Shown: positions 1 through 8,521 of the stretch, piece after piece | How the letters are laid out: the number at the start of each line of letters is the position of its first letter | How positions within the stretch are numbered: the stretch's first letter is position 1 | Origin: Flavobacteriales bacterium | Lineage (GTDB): Bacteria; Bacteroidota; Bacteroidia; UBA10329 | Length of the DNA stretch: 48,484 nucleotides | Direction of reading: 5' to 3' | Assembly (NCBI GenBank): GCA_020635495.1 | Contig: JACJZQ010000021.1 | Location: 1-48,484, forward strand | Made by a program: the position numbers and the translations under genes | Notes under the pieces: model-generated | Told to the model about the DNA's origin: nothing | The model's input: only the letters and a program-made list of their open reading frames with translations | The model's database searches: none

Positions 1-885
1 GTGGTGGATCAATGGTTACTTCAAATTCAAAAAATCATTGCCGACCAACATCCTGACATTCAGTTCAAAGAGCGCAAGTACCGATTCCTTTCTACCATTG
101 ACATAGACAACGCTTATGCCTACAAGAACAAGGGTTTCATGCGTACCATGGGTGCTTTTGGCAGGGCGCTTTCCAGTTTGGATTTTAACGAAGTGGCCGA
201 CCGTCTAGGTGTTCTGTTCGGCAACAAACAGGACCCTTACGACACCTACGAATTCCAATTGGCAACGCAGCGAGAACATGCTCTTGAAACGCTGTATTTC
301 TTCCTGTTGGCAGATTATGGCGTTAACGACAAAAATGTGCCTCATTACAATCAGGAATTTCAATCGTTGATCAAGCATTTGGGAGATTACGCTCAGATAG
401 GCATCCATCCCGGATTCAACTCCAACAACGATCCGAAGAAACTCTCCACAGAGAAGAAACGGTTGGAAAAGATCATTCACCGACCGGTAACCAAAAGCCG
501 CCAGCATTTTCTCATCCTTCACTTGCCGCACACGTATCAGAAACTGATAGAGAACGACATTGAAGAAGACTACAGCATGGGATACGCGGCACATACGGGT
601 TTCCGGGCCGGAACATGTACCCCATATCGATTCTATGACCTGGATATGGAAACTCCCACAGAGCTCACGGTCTACCCGTTTGCGGTAATGGAAGCCACCC
701 TGAAATACTACATGAACCTTGATCCCGAAGGTGCCAAACAGGCCATCTCGGAAGTGATCGGAAAAGTAAAAGCGGTTAACGGAACATTCATTGGGCTGTG
801 GCACAACGAGACGCTGACCGACCAAGGTATTTGGGAAGGCTGGCGCGATGTGTTCCTACACATGGTCAATGAGGCCAAAGGGTAA
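1..885 (+). CDS. polysaccharide deacetylase-like protein (DUF7033 type), 5' end outside window
   Basis: This is the C-terminal 294 residues of a larger protein; the frame is open through base 1, so the GTG there is probably internal. The order of motifs fits Bacteroidota polysaccharide deacetylase family proteins of roughly 430 residues: STIDIDNAY near residue 31 (the acidic metal-binding segment), IGIHPGF near residue 133 and GFRAGTC near residue 200. Such enzymes remove N- or O-acyl groups from cell-surface sugars, but the substrate cannot be told from the sequence. No membrane segment is seen in the visible part. It is followed after 87 bases by upp on the same strand. Family assignment is from remembered motif patterns; the exact substrate and the length of the missing part are unknown. 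Confidence 0.7.
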   Translation: MVDQWLLQIQKIIADQHPDIQFKERKYRFLSTIDIDNAYAYKNKGFMRTMGAFGRALSSLDFNEVADRLGVLFGNKQDPYDTYEFQLATQREHALETLYFFLLADYGVNDKNVPHYNQEFQSLIKHLGDYAQIGIHPGFNSNNDPKKLSTEKKRLEKIIHRPVTKSRQHFLILHLPHTYQKLIENDIEEDYSMGYAAHTGFRAGTCTPYRFYDLDMETPTELTVYPFAVMEATLKYYMNLDPEGAKQAISEVIGKVKAVNGTFIGLWHNETLTDQGIWEGWRDVFLHMVNEAKG

Positions 886-972
886 CTTTTAACACTTTAG
901 GCCTACGCGCATTACGTATATTTATCTCGTGAATAAACGGGTATTCACGCAGTTCAAAATCAATCCAAACAG

Positions 973-1623
973 ATGGCAAAGATTCTTGGAGGAAAGGGTT
1001 CGCTTTTCGATCAGTTCTTAGGAGAGCTCAGAAATGTTGAAGTACAGCATGACAGAATGCGATTCAGAAGAAATCTGGAGCGCATTGGAGAACTGATGGC
1101 CTATGAGATAAGCAAAGAATTGAAGTGGAAACCCGGAACACTGACCACTCCTCTTGGCGAAGCCGAATTGCCTTTACTGGAAGACCAACCCGTGGTGGCC
1201 ACCATCTTACGGGCCGGTTTGCCGTTGCATCAAGGGGTGCTGAACTACTTTGACCAAGCCGACAATTGTTTCATCTCCGCCTATCGGATGAACCATAAGG
1301 AAGATGGCTCGTTTGATATTAAGATCGAATACCTATCAAGTCCTTCAGTTGAAGATAGGACCGTAATACTTTGCGATCCAATGCTGGCCACCGGAGGTTC
1401 TATGGTTCTGGCCTATAAGGCCTTGCTGAAAAGAGGAAACCCGAAACACGTGCATGTGGTTGCGGCCATTGCATCCAGAGAGGGTTTGGAATACTGCCAA
1501 CGGCACCTTCCGAAAAACTGCACCATTTGGATTGCAGGATTGGACGAAGAACTGACCGCTCAGGCGTACATTGTACCCGGATTGGGAGATGCCGGAGACC
1601 TTGCATTCGGAGCCAAAGAATAA
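973..1623 (+). CDS. upp: uracil phosphoribosyltransferase
   Basis: Converts uracil and PRPP to UMP in pyrimidine salvage, in the cytoplasm. The 216-residue length is normal for the family. The PRPP-binding loop is seen as VILCDPMLATGGS at residues 131-143, with the acidic residue before the ATGGS turn, and the uracil-binding C-terminal part contains the GLGDAGDLAFG signature just before the end. The ATG at 973 follows an A-rich leader without a Shine-Dalgarno sequence, as is usual in Bacteroidota. The gene lies 87 bases after the deacetylase-like gene and 54 bases before a small membrane protein. With pyrE at 7877-8521, the window holds both a salvage and a de novo route to UMP, though the two are not in one operon. 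Confidence 0.96.
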   Translation: MAKILGGKGSLFDQFLGELRNVEVQHDRMRFRRNLERIGELMAYEISKELKWKPGTLTTPLGEAELPLLEDQPVVATILRAGLPLHQGVLNYFDQADNCFISAYRMNHKEDGSFDIKIEYLSSPSVEDRTVILCDPMLATGGSMVLAYKALLKRGNPKHVHVVAAIASREGLEYCQRHLPKNCTIWIAGLDEELTAQAYIVPGLGDAGDLAFGAKE

Positions 1624-1677
1624 TCGGACGAACGGCACAACCAATCGTTATCTGAAGGCGTAGAGAGAGGAGTATAA

Positions 1678-2127
1678 GTGGAGAAAATTCTTCAAATATT
1701 GTTAGTTGTGATCCTGAGCGCCACCAAGTTCCTCACGGCCCCCATCACCTCGCTCAATATTGGTTTCGGCTATCTCGAAACACTGCTCATCACAACAATT
1801 GGCGGCATTATCGGTGTCATTTTCTTCTACTACCTCAGCACGGCCATCGTGTTCCTGTTCAGCAAGATAATTGGCTTATTCGTTAAGAAGAAGGCACAGC
1901 CTAAGGTCAAGAAAAAGTTCACGTGGAGGAACAAATTCATTGTAAGGGTAAAGCGAGATTATGGACTTATAGGACTGGCGGCCATTACGCCTACCTTCCT
2001 TTCCATTCCGGTCGGAACTTTCTTGGCATCACGCTATTTCCATGATCAGAAAAAAGTGCTCGTTTACCTATCCGCATCCGTGGTGGTCTGGTCAGTGATA
2101 GTATCTTCGGTGGTCATCATATTCTGA
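1678..2127 (+). CDS. small membrane protein of unknown function
   Basis: A 149-residue protein with three or four hydrophobic stretches: residues about 4-20, 30-65 and 125-149, separated by a strongly basic stretch (residues about 68-90, rich in Lys and Arg). The segment GLIGLAAITPTFLSIPVG near residues 103-120 is reminiscent of the re-entrant, proline-containing loops of DedA or small multidrug-export families, but this is only a resemblance. The start is GTG at 1678, chosen because it is preceded five bases upstream by AGGAG (1668-1672), a good Shine-Dalgarno match that is uncommon in this phylum. The next gene starts seven bases after the stop, so the two are probably co-transcribed. Function is not known. 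Confidence 0.7.
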   Translation: MEKILQILLVVILSATKFLTAPITSLNIGFGYLETLLITTIGGIIGVIFFYYLSTAIVFLFSKIIGLFVKKKAQPKVKKKFTWRNKFIVRVKRDYGLIGLAAITPTFLSIPVGTFLASRYFHDQKKVLVYLSASVVVWSVIVSSVVIIF

Positions 2128-2134
2128 CCACGGT

Positions 2135-2830
2135 TTGCACAACATCAAGTACGTATTCTTTGACCTCGACAGAACCCTTTGGGACTTTGAGGCCAATTCT
2201 AAAGCTACGCTTGAAGAGCTGTTTGCCGAGTTTGACCTGAAAGCAAAGCTTGGCGTAGACCCCACCGATTTCATTGATGAATACAAGCGCATCAATGAGA
2301 TATTCTGGACCGATTACCGCAATGGCATCATCAACAAGGAAGAATTGCGCTACGCGCGATTTGAAGCCGCGCTGAAATTCTTCGGACACACAGACCGCAA
2401 AATGGCGTCAGATATTGGCGAGTTGTACATCTCGCGCAGCCCTAAGAAAACGGGGCTGGTAGATGGCGCAATTGACGTGTTGGAATACCTACGGACCAAA
2501 TACGAGCTGCACATCATTACCAACGGGTTTGAAGAGGTGCAGCACATCAAAATGAAGAGCTCTGGATTGGACCCGTATTTCGGCCATGTGATAACTTCAG
2601 AACGGGCAGGTGCCAAGAAACCTGACCCGAGGATCTACCACTTCTCTGCCGCATTGACCAATGCCACACCAGAGCAGAGTATCATGATAGGAGACCACTT
2701 TGAGGCCGATGTTTTCGGGGCAATGGAAGTAGGTTGGAAAGCCGTGTTCTACGAACCCAATGAAGCGCGCAAAACGGATGTGAACTACCATCACATCCAT
2801 CATCTGGCAGAACTGAAGGATATTCTTTAG
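2135..2830 (+). CDS. YjjG-family noncanonical pyrimidine nucleotidase (HAD superfamily)
   Basis: A 231-residue HAD hydrolase. Motif I is FFDLDRTLWDF at residues 8-18 with the nucleophile and acid/base aspartates; the TLWDFE form is typical of the YjjG group, which dephosphorylates (often damaged or noncanonical) nucleoside monophosphates. Motif II is the ITNG segment, motif III the lysine in AKKPDPRIY, and motif IV GDHFEADVFGA. An alpha-helical cap occupies residues about 20-95. The start is TTG at 2135; no ATG is available before motif I, so the unusual start seems genuine. It follows the small membrane protein by seven bases and converges with psd, the two stop regions overlapping by four bases (2827-2830). 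Confidence 0.88.
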   Translation: MHNIKYVFFDLDRTLWDFEANSKATLEELFAEFDLKAKLGVDPTDFIDEYKRINEIFWTDYRNGIINKEELRYARFEAALKFFGHTDRKMASDIGELYISRSPKKTGLVDGAIDVLEYLRTKYELHIITNGFEEVQHIKMKSSGLDPYFGHVITSERAGAKKPDPRIYHFSAALTNATPEQSIMIGDHFEADVFGAMEVGWKAVFYEPNEARKTDVNYHHIHHLAELKDIL

Positions 2831-3495
2831 ATCTCGGCCAGAATGCTTATTCCGCCTTTAACTTTTTCTTTCAACTCCACTTTGATCTCTGCATCCAGCG
2901 GCAAGAAAAGATCCACTCTTGAACCGAATTTGATGAAGCCCAGCTCATCGCCCTGCTTTACATCATCTCCTTGGTTGCAGTACCAGACAATTCTTCGGGC
3001 CACGAAACCCGCTATTTGACGGATAAGCACAGAAGGACCGAATTCGGTTTCGATAACAACAGTATTGCGTTCGTTCTCCGTGCTTGACTTTGGATGCCAG
3101 GCCACGAGAAACTGACCCGGATGATACTTCGCATACGCGATCTTCCCAGAAATGGGATAGCGGTTCAAATGCACATTCAATGGAGACATGAACACCGAAA
3201 CCTGAATACGCTTTTCGCCATTGAAATACTCAGGTTCTTCCACCTCCTCAATGGCCACCACCTCACCGTCTGCCGGGCAAACGATGCTGCGCGATGATAT
3301 GACCCAATTACGCTTAGGGCTACGGAAAAACTGTAGAAAAATGAGGAAGATGATGCCGCCTCCTACTCCGACCACATAATGCAACCAAAGCAAATTGGGG
3401 AATGCATAAATTACCCCAACGATGGCGGCTATTACGGCCAAGGCAAGCAGCGTAAGCATTCTGTAGCCTTCTTTATGGATGGTCATTCTAGCCAT
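2827..3495 (-). CDS. psd: phosphatidylserine decarboxylase proenzyme
   Basis: Makes phosphatidylethanolamine from phosphatidylserine at the inner membrane. The 222-residue length and layout match the short family found in Bacteroidota and archaea. Residues about 13-32 and 36-55 are hydrophobic membrane segments. The self-cleavage site that creates the pyruvoyl group is the Gly-Ser pair at residues 191-192 in IKFGSRVDLFLP, so the alpha chain would be the last 31 residues. VFMSPLNVHLNRYP near residues 100-113 is the conserved catalytic histidine segment. It is the last gene of the rsfS-ftsH-DUF2007-cdsA-psd run, 36 bases after cdsA, which supplies CDP-diacylglycerol two steps earlier in the same pathway. 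Confidence 0.95.
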   Translation of the reverse strand: MARMTIHKEGYRMLTLLALAVIAAIVGVIYAFPNLLWLHYVVGVGGGIIFLIFLQFFRSPKRNWVISSRSIVCPADGEVVAIEEVEEPEYFNGEKRIQVSVFMSPLNVHLNRYPISGKIAYAKYHPGQFLVAWHPKSSTENERNTVVIETEFGPSVLIRQIAGFVARRIVWYCNQGDDVKQGDELGFIKFGSRVDLFLPLDAEIKVELKEKVKGGISILAEI

Positions 3496-3531
3496 GAAAC
3501 CGCAAAGGTAAAGTTTGGTTTAACGCCAATT

Positions 3532-4359
3532 TCAGAGAAAAAGCTTTAGGTAAACAAATGCAAAGGGCGTGGCAAGCCCCACGCTATCCAATCTGTCCAG
3601 AATTCCGCCATGACCCGGCAACAGACTACCGCTGTCTTTGGCGCCCACATTTCGTTTCAGCAGACTTTCAACCAAGTCTCCGTAAATGCCCGCCACCACG
3701 GAAACAACAGATAGTCCTATCCACTCGTAAACCGATAGAAAATCAAGAAACTGAGCAAAGCCAACTGCAAAGGCAACACTCATAAGCAAGCCTCCGGCAG
3801 CGCCCTCCCAACTCTTTTTGGGGCTTATTCTTTCGAACAATTTATGCTTTCCGAAGGCGGTACCGGCCAGGTACGCACCAGAATCGGTTGAAAGCACCAG
3901 CATTATCCACCCAACAAAAAACAGCGGGTCGTAACCTATTGCATCGTTAGGATGCACAATATTGATGAGCAGTGTAATGGGAACCGCCACGTAGATGATA
4001 CCCAGAAATCCATGTGCAATATTGGTGAATGGATCGGGCCGATTTCTGTAAAGTTCTATCGGTAGAATGAGGAACATACACAGCAGCGAGAACAGCAGGT
4101 ATTTCTCAGACATTCCGTAGAATGTTACCATCCCGTTTCCGAGAAACAAGGAAAGCCCCAGTAAATATCCTGTGAGCCTTTGCGGTTTAAAGCCGCCCAT
4201 TTCCACCAGGTTGTAAAACTCGTGCAGGCCAAGCAGCACACCTAACGAACCCAGCACAAGGAAACCCGGCTCCTTACCAATGAAAATGGCAGCGAGAAAG
4301 ATGCCGAAGACAATAAGGCCAACGACAATCCGAGTAACGAGTTCAGGCATTTTCTTCAT
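3532..4359 (-). CDS. cdsA: phosphatidate cytidylyltransferase (CDP-diacylglycerol synthase)
   Basis: Forms CDP-diacylglycerol from phosphatidate and CTP in the cytoplasmic membrane. The 275-residue protein has about seven or eight hydrophobic segments. The family signature is clear: SPKKSWEGAAGG followed about 40 residues later by GDLVESLLKRN and then KDSGSLLPGHGGILDRLDS, which carries the metal-binding aspartates. Its ATG lies inside the 3' end of the DUF2007 gene (17-base overlap), so translation of the two is probably coupled. psd follows after 36 bases. The product feeds phosphatidylserine synthesis, whose product is in turn the substrate of the neighbouring psd. Confidence 0.95.
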   Translation of the reverse strand: MKKMPELVTRIVVGLIVFGIFLAAIFIGKEPGFLVLGSLGVLLGLHEFYNLVEMGGFKPQRLTGYLLGLSLFLGNGMVTFYGMSEKYLLFSLLCMFLILPIELYRNRPDPFTNIAHGFLGIIYVAVPITLLINIVHPNDAIGYDPLFFVGWIMLVLSTDSGAYLAGTAFGKHKLFERISPKKSWEGAAGGLLMSVAFAVGFAQFLDFLSVYEWIGLSVVSVVAGIYGDLVESLLKRNVGAKDSGSLLPGHGGILDRLDSVGLATPFAFVYLKLFL

Positions 4360-4543
4360 CCAGAATTCTTTTGGCCCGAATTACTTGGTCTTGCGGAACA
4401 TAAAGTTCTGCTTCTCCAAACAGGTAAGACGAATCTTGCTTGTTGATGACAACTGCATTGATGTCCTGTCCGAGTAGGATGGCACATTTAAGGTCTGCTT
4501 GATTTCGAGAAGCAACAAGAATTTTCACCCAACCTTTTTCCAA
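4343..4543 (-). CDS. small DUF2007-type protein
   Basis: A 66-residue soluble protein. The pattern fits DUF2007 proteins (called putative signal-transducing proteins): an N-terminal strand WVKILVASR, a helix ADLKCAILLGQ, then VINKQDSSY, and the typical AELYVPQDQVIRAKRILDE at the end. Members are small PII-like or ACT-like single domains of unknown role. It lies 12 bases after ftsH and overlaps the cdsA start by 17 bases, so it belongs to this operon. Nothing in the sequence says what it binds. The family call is by pattern memory. Confidence 0.78.
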   Translation of the reverse strand: MEKGWVKILVASRNQADLKCAILLGQDINAVVINKQDSSYLFGEAELYVPQDQVIRAKRILDEENA

Positions 4544-4555
4544 GTAGGCAATTTA

Positions 4556-6637
4556 TCAACTTTGAGGCAAAGAATCGTCTTTTTCAGATTTCTCCGAAAC
4601 TGATTCTGCCTTGGTTGACGCTTCTTCAGACAATTCGTCCAGAACCTCTTTGGCACTTCCGTTAACAGGCTTTTTGGTTCCTTCCTCCTCTTTATCCCAA
4701 GGTCGCTTACCGAAGATCACCTCCAAATTCTCTTTGAAGATCACTTCCTTCTCCAACAGCTCGTTGGCAAGCTTCTCCAATTTATCCTTGTTCTCTTCCA
4801 GTATCTTCTTGGTACGCTCATAGGCCTTTTCAACCATGTCCTTCACCTCCTGATCAATGGTCTCGGCTGTTTTCTCACTGTAAGGCTTGCTGAAGCTGTA
4901 CTCGCTTTGCCCAGTAGAATCGTAATAACTGATGTTTCCGATCTTATCGCTCAACCCGTAAACGGTAACCATGGCATAGGCCTGTTTGGTTATCTTCTCC
5001 AGATCGCTCAGCGCACCTGTAGACACTTTCCCAAATACGATCTCCTCAGCTGCTCTACCACCCAATGCAGCACACATTTCGTCAAGCATTTGCTCTTTGG
5101 TGGTTATCTGTCTTTCCTCTGGGAGATACCATGCCGCTCCCAAAGACCGACCTCTCGGCACTATGGTCACTTTTATCAGAGGGTTGGCGTGCTCCGTTAA
5201 CCAACTGACAGCCGCGTGGCCTGCTTCATGGTACGCAATTACCTTCTTCTCTTCCTTGGAGATGATCTTGTTCTTCTTCTCCAGACCACCGATGATACGG
5301 TCTACGGCATCCAAGAAATCCTGCTTCTCAACCGCCTTTTTCCCTTTACGTGCCGCAATCAAAGCAGCTTCGTTACACATGTTGGCGATGTCCGCGCCAG
5401 AGAATCCCGGAGTTTGCTTTCCAAGGAATTCAACTTCGACATTCTTGTCGAGTTTAAGCTTCTTCAAATGCACTTTGAAAATGGCTATACGTTCAAGAAG
5501 GTCTGGCATATCAACCAATATCTGACGGTCGAAACGACCGGCACGCATCAAGGCTCTATCCAGAATGTCTGCACGGTTTGTTGCTGCCAAAATGATAACT
5601 CCACTGTTGGTTCCAAAACCGTCCATTTCGGTCAACAATTGGTTCAATGTGTTCTCGCGCTCATCGTTGGCACCTTGCGAAATACTCTTTCCTCTGGCAC
5701 GCCCAATGGCATCTATCTCATCAATGAAAATGATGGCCGGTGCTTTCTCCTTGGCCTGTTTGAACAGGTCTCTAACACGGCTTGCCCCAACACCTACGAA
5801 CATCTCCACAAAATCAGAGCCTGAAAGAGAGAAAAATGGAACCTGCGCTTCGCCAGCAACCGCCTTGGCAAGCAAGGTTTTACCCGTTCCGGGAGGTCCT
5901 ACCAACAGGGCTCCTTTCGGAATCTGAGCTCCGAGGTCGGTATATTTCTGCGGATTCTTCAAAAAGTCAACGATCTCTTTGATCTCCACTTTCGCCTCAT
6001 CCAATCCAGCCACGTCATCAAAGGTCACATTCACCTTCATGTCGCCTTCAAAAACCTGAGCCCGAGACTTACCGATATTGAATATCTGAGCACCGCCACC
6101 AGCACCACCGCTCATTCTTCTCATCAAGAATATCCAAACACCGATCAATAGAATAATGGGCAAGAACCAGCCTATGGCGTCTCCCCAATTTCTTCGGGTT
6201 TCGTTCTTCACTGCAATCAGTTCTTCCTTCGGGAAGTCGGCCTGCAGGTCGTTCAGGTCGTTCTCAAAGTTTTGCAGATCACCTATCTCGTACTTGAAAT
6301 GTGGTCCGGGATTCAGGGCATTTCCGAACAATTGATTTCGGATATCCTTGTACTCTTCCTTCTCCTTCAGCGCTTCAGGCTCAATGTATATTTCGGCCAT
6401 CTGCTTGTTCACCACCACAATTCTCTCCACATCCTGAGACCGAACCAACTCATTGAATGCCGTATCGTCAAGCGTTCTGCTTTCTGAACTGATATCAGGA
6501 GCAAACGTCATGGCAATGAACAGTATGGCTATGATCACATAGACCCAATAAAAGTTGAATTTGAACTCGAAATCGAACTTAGACCCCTTCTGGTCTTTCT
6601 TGTCCTTCTTATCCTTATTTTTTTTCTCTTCTGACAT
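4556..6637 (-). CDS. ftsH: ATP-dependent zinc metalloprotease FtsH
   Basis: Membrane-bound AAA+ protease that degrades misfolded membrane proteins and regulatory substrates. Of 693 residues, the N-terminus is very rich in Lys and Asp (residues 1-20), then a membrane segment (about 30-48), a periplasmic domain, a second membrane segment (about 152-171) and a Gly-rich linker. The AAA module has Walker A GPPGTGKT at 247-254, Walker B IIFIDEIDA and the second region of homology ATNRADILDRALMRAGRFDR. The zinc site is HEAGH at 470-474, with the third ligand in the GALSDLEK segment. The C-terminal tail is acidic and Ser-rich and probably disordered. It starts two bases after rsfS. Confidence 0.97.
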   Translation of the reverse strand: MSEEKKNKDKKDKKDQKGSKFDFEFKFNFYWVYVIIAILFIAMTFAPDISSESRTLDDTAFNELVRSQDVERIVVVNKQMAEIYIEPEALKEKEEYKDIRNQLFGNALNPGPHFKYEIGDLQNFENDLNDLQADFPKEELIAVKNETRRNWGDAIGWFLPIILLIGVWIFLMRRMSGGAGGGAQIFNIGKSRAQVFEGDMKVNVTFDDVAGLDEAKVEIKEIVDFLKNPQKYTDLGAQIPKGALLVGPPGTGKTLLAKAVAGEAQVPFFSLSGSDFVEMFVGVGASRVRDLFKQAKEKAPAIIFIDEIDAIGRARGKSISQGANDERENTLNQLLTEMDGFGTNSGVIILAATNRADILDRALMRAGRFDRQILVDMPDLLERIAIFKVHLKKLKLDKNVEVEFLGKQTPGFSGADIANMCNEAALIAARKGKKAVEKQDFLDAVDRIIGGLEKKNKIISKEEKKVIAYHEAGHAAVSWLTEHANPLIKVTIVPRGRSLGAAWYLPEERQITTKEQMLDEMCAALGGRAAEEIVFGKVSTGALSDLEKITKQAYAMVTVYGLSDKIGNISYYDSTGQSEYSFSKPYSEKTAETIDQEVKDMVEKAYERTKKILEENKDKLEKLANELLEKEVIFKENLEVIFGKRPWDKEEEGTKKPVNGSAKEVLDELSEEASTKAESVSEKSEKDDSLPQS

Positions 6638-6639
6638 CT

Positions 6640-7035
6640 CTACTTCTTCTCAGTGGTTGGGGCAACATCATCATACTCCTTCATATCTGCATCTGCCCAC
6701 AGACCTTCTATGTTGTAATGTTCTCTTGTTTCGCGTTGAAAAATGTGAACAACCACGTTAACGTAATCCAATAACACCCATTCTCCGTTAGTTGTTCCTT
6801 CAATATGCCACGGTTTGTCCTTAATGGCCTTCCTCACCTCTTCTTCCACACTACCTGCCAACGCATTCACATGCGTGTTTGAATCTCCCGTGCACAGCAC
6901 GAAAAAATCAGTTACGGACGTGTCAATCTTTCGTAGGTCGAGTGTGACAATATCTTTCCCCTTCTTCTCGCGTAAGCCATTGATAATTTCTTGTACGAGT
7001 TGTTCCGTGTTTGCTTCGCGGGACTTTTTCTTCAT
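6640..7035 (-). CDS. rsfS: ribosome silencing factor RsfS
   Basis: A 131-residue member of the RsfS/Iojap (DUF143) family, which binds ribosomal protein uL14 on the 50S subunit and blocks subunit joining during starvation. The family core is visible as DIVTLDLRKIDTSVTDFFVLCTG, DKPWHIEGTTNGEWVLLDYVNVVVHIF and REHYNIEGLWADA near the end. The first 20 residues are charged and the last 15 are acidic with Thr and Lys. It is the first gene of the rightmost-to-leftmost run rsfS-ftsH-DUF2007-cdsA-psd and faces away from birA, with only 48 bases between the two start codons, so both promoters must lie in or near that gap. Confidence 0.94.
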   Translation of the reverse strand: MKKKSREANTEQLVQEIINGLREKKGKDIVTLDLRKIDTSVTDFFVLCTGDSNTHVNALAGSVEEEVRKAIKDKPWHIEGTTNGEWVLLDYVNVVVHIFQRETREHYNIEGLWADADMKEYDDVAPTTEKK

Positions 7036-7083
7036 TCAGGGGCGTTTAGAATTCGCAAATTTACCATTTAATATGCCTTCCAA

Positions 7084-7845
7084 TTGACCTCAGACAACCT
7101 CTTCATTGGCCATAACCGAGTTCATTTGTTGGAAACCGACTCGACCAACAACTATGCCCGCACGTTGCTTCGCGACAAATTGCCAATTGAAGGAACCGTT
7201 GTCACTGCAGATAAGCAGACCAATGGCCGAGGTCAACGCACCAATTCGTGGGTAACTGAGCCCAATATGAACCTGACATGCAGCTATATTCTGCGTCCTG
7301 CCTTTTTGGCAGCGAAAGACCAGTTCCTGCTCAGCGCAGCTGTGGCATTGGCCGTTTTTGATCTGGTTTCAGCCGAAATTGAAGAAGGTCCGGTAAAGAT
7401 CAAGTGGCCTAATGATATTCTGGTCGGTGAGAAGAAGATTGCCGGCATTCTGATTGAGAATTCGCTTCGCGGAAGCAATCTGGACAACAGTATAGTTGGT
7501 ATCGGTCTGAATGTGAATCAAACTGATTTCTCTGCCGAAATAAATGCCACTTCGCTGAAACAGATTCTGGGCAGCGATTCAGAGATCGAAGTCATACTTT
7601 CTGAATTGAACTCGAAACTGGAAAAACGCTATTTGCAATTGCGGCAAGGTCAAAATCAGGCTATTCTCAGTCAATTCAATCAAAACCTGTTTGCTTTTGA
7701 GGAAGAGCGCATGCTGAAGGTGAATGGTGATGAGAATCAGTTCATCATTCGAGGTGTGCGACCCTCTGGCGAACTTCAATTGCAACACCAAAACGGCACA
7801 AACTCACTCCACCAGCACCACGAAATAGTTTGGAATCTTCTGTAG
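7084..7845 (+). CDS. birA: biotin--[acetyl-CoA-carboxylase] ligase
   Basis: Attaches biotin to the biotin carboxyl carrier protein of acetyl-CoA carboxylase. The 253-residue protein starts directly with the catalytic domain and has no N-terminal helix-turn-helix, so it is a group I enzyme that should not act as a repressor. Seen are ETDSTNNYA near residue 18, the biotin/ATP loop NGRGQRTNSW near residues 48-57, and KWPNDILVGEKKIAGILIEN at about 104-123. The start is TTG at 7084: the ATG at 7073 is in another frame and stops after four codons. The last codons overlap an 8-base inverted repeat (7842-7869). Divergent from rsfS, a common arrangement in Flavobacteriia. Confidence 0.93.
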   Translation: MTSDNLFIGHNRVHLLETDSTNNYARTLLRDKLPIEGTVVTADKQTNGRGQRTNSWVTEPNMNLTCSYILRPAFLAAKDQFLLSAAVALAVFDLVSAEIEEGPVKIKWPNDILVGEKKIAGILIENSLRGSNLDNSIVGIGLNVNQTDFSAEINATSLKQILGSDSEIEVILSELNSKLEKRYLQLRQGQNQAILSQFNQNLFAFEEERMLKVNGDENQFIIRGVRPSGELQLQHQNGTNSLHQHHEIVWNLL

Positions 7846-7869
7846 AGACACGCTGCATCCCGTCTCTAC
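7842..7869. repeat. 8-base perfect inverted repeat between convergent birA and pyrE
   Basis: GTAGAGAC at 7842-7849 is perfectly complementary to GTCTCTAC at 7862-7869, separated by 12 bases. The left arm contains the birA stop codon and the right arm ends eight bases before the pyrE stop. There is no long T run on either side, so it may be a weak bidirectional terminator or a member of a dispersed short palindrome family rather than a strong intrinsic terminator. Confidence 0.6.
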
Positions 7870-7876
7870 GATTTGT

Positions 7877-8521
7877 TTACGATTTCCAAGTCGAAGGCGA
7901 TTTGCGCCACTCCTTCAATTGCTCCAAATCACTTTCAGAAACGTAACCGGAAGCTACCGCCAACTTCACCAACTCTGAGTAATTTGAAAGTGTGTATATC
8001 TCACACCCAGCCTTCTCAAAATTCTCGTCTGCATTTGCAAATCCGTACGTGAAAATGGCCACCATTCCGAGAACTGTTGAGCTTGTTTCACGCAGTGCTT
8101 CCACAGCTTTCAAGCTGCTACCACCTGTTGAGATAAGGTCTTCAACCACCACCACTTTGCTGTTTTCTGGCAGGTAGCCCTCAATCTGGTTTCCCAATCC
8201 GTGCTCTTTCGGTTTGGGGCGGACATAGATGAACGGCAAACCCAATTCTTCGGCTACCATCAACCCAATGGCAATGGCGCCCGTGGCAACGCCTGCAACT
8301 ACCTCAGCATCTGCAAATTTCTCCTTCACTCCTTGTGCCAACCCTTTGGCAATCAACTTCCGAACGTCAGGGTAGGAAAGCGTTTTGCGGTTATCGCAGT
8401 AAATCGGAGATTTCCAACCTGAAGCCCAAGTGAATGGGTTGTTGGGTTGCAGTTTCACCGCCTTAATTCTAAGCAGTTCATTGGCTACATTTGAGGCCAA
8501 TTCTGAGTTCAAAATGTCCAT
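7877..8521 (-). CDS. pyrE: orotate phosphoribosyltransferase
   Basis: Converts orotate and PRPP to OMP in de novo pyrimidine synthesis. 214 residues, the usual length. The N-terminal signature PFTWASGWKSPIYCDNRKTLS lies at residues about 29-49, the catalytic loop Lys is in VRPKPKEHG, and the PRPP loop is VVVVEDLISTGGSSLKA. The start ATG at 8521 is the only one that gives the conserved N-terminus. It shares CATG (8519-8522) with the ATG of the divergent NUDIX gene, so the two have no intergenic space and each promoter or leader must lie in the other coding region. Convergent with birA, 31 bases apart. Confidence 0.96.
   Translation of the reverse strand: MDILNSELASNVANELLRIKAVKLQPNNPFTWASGWKSPIYCDNRKTLSYPDVRKLIAKGLAQGVKEKFADAEVVAGVATGAIAIGLMVAEELGLPFIYVRPKPKEHGLGNQIEGYLPENSKVVVVEDLISTGGSSLKAVEALRETSSTVLGMVAIFTYGFANADENFEKAGCEIYTLSNYSELVKLAVASGYVSESDLEQLKEWRKSPSTWKS

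Noticed and set aside
205..825. 206-codon minus-strand frame opposite the deacetylase-like gene
   Set aside because: Composition is that of a shadow frame; the plus frame carries family motifs.
4986..5824. Plus-strand open frames of 179 and 202 codons opposite ftsH
   Set aside because: ftsH is fully conserved on the other strand here; the frames show no domain and overlap each other.
8430..8519. N-terminal extension of the NUDIX protein
   Set aside because: The extra codons are antisense to the conserved pyrE N-terminus; the sensible start is 8520 (or 8514).
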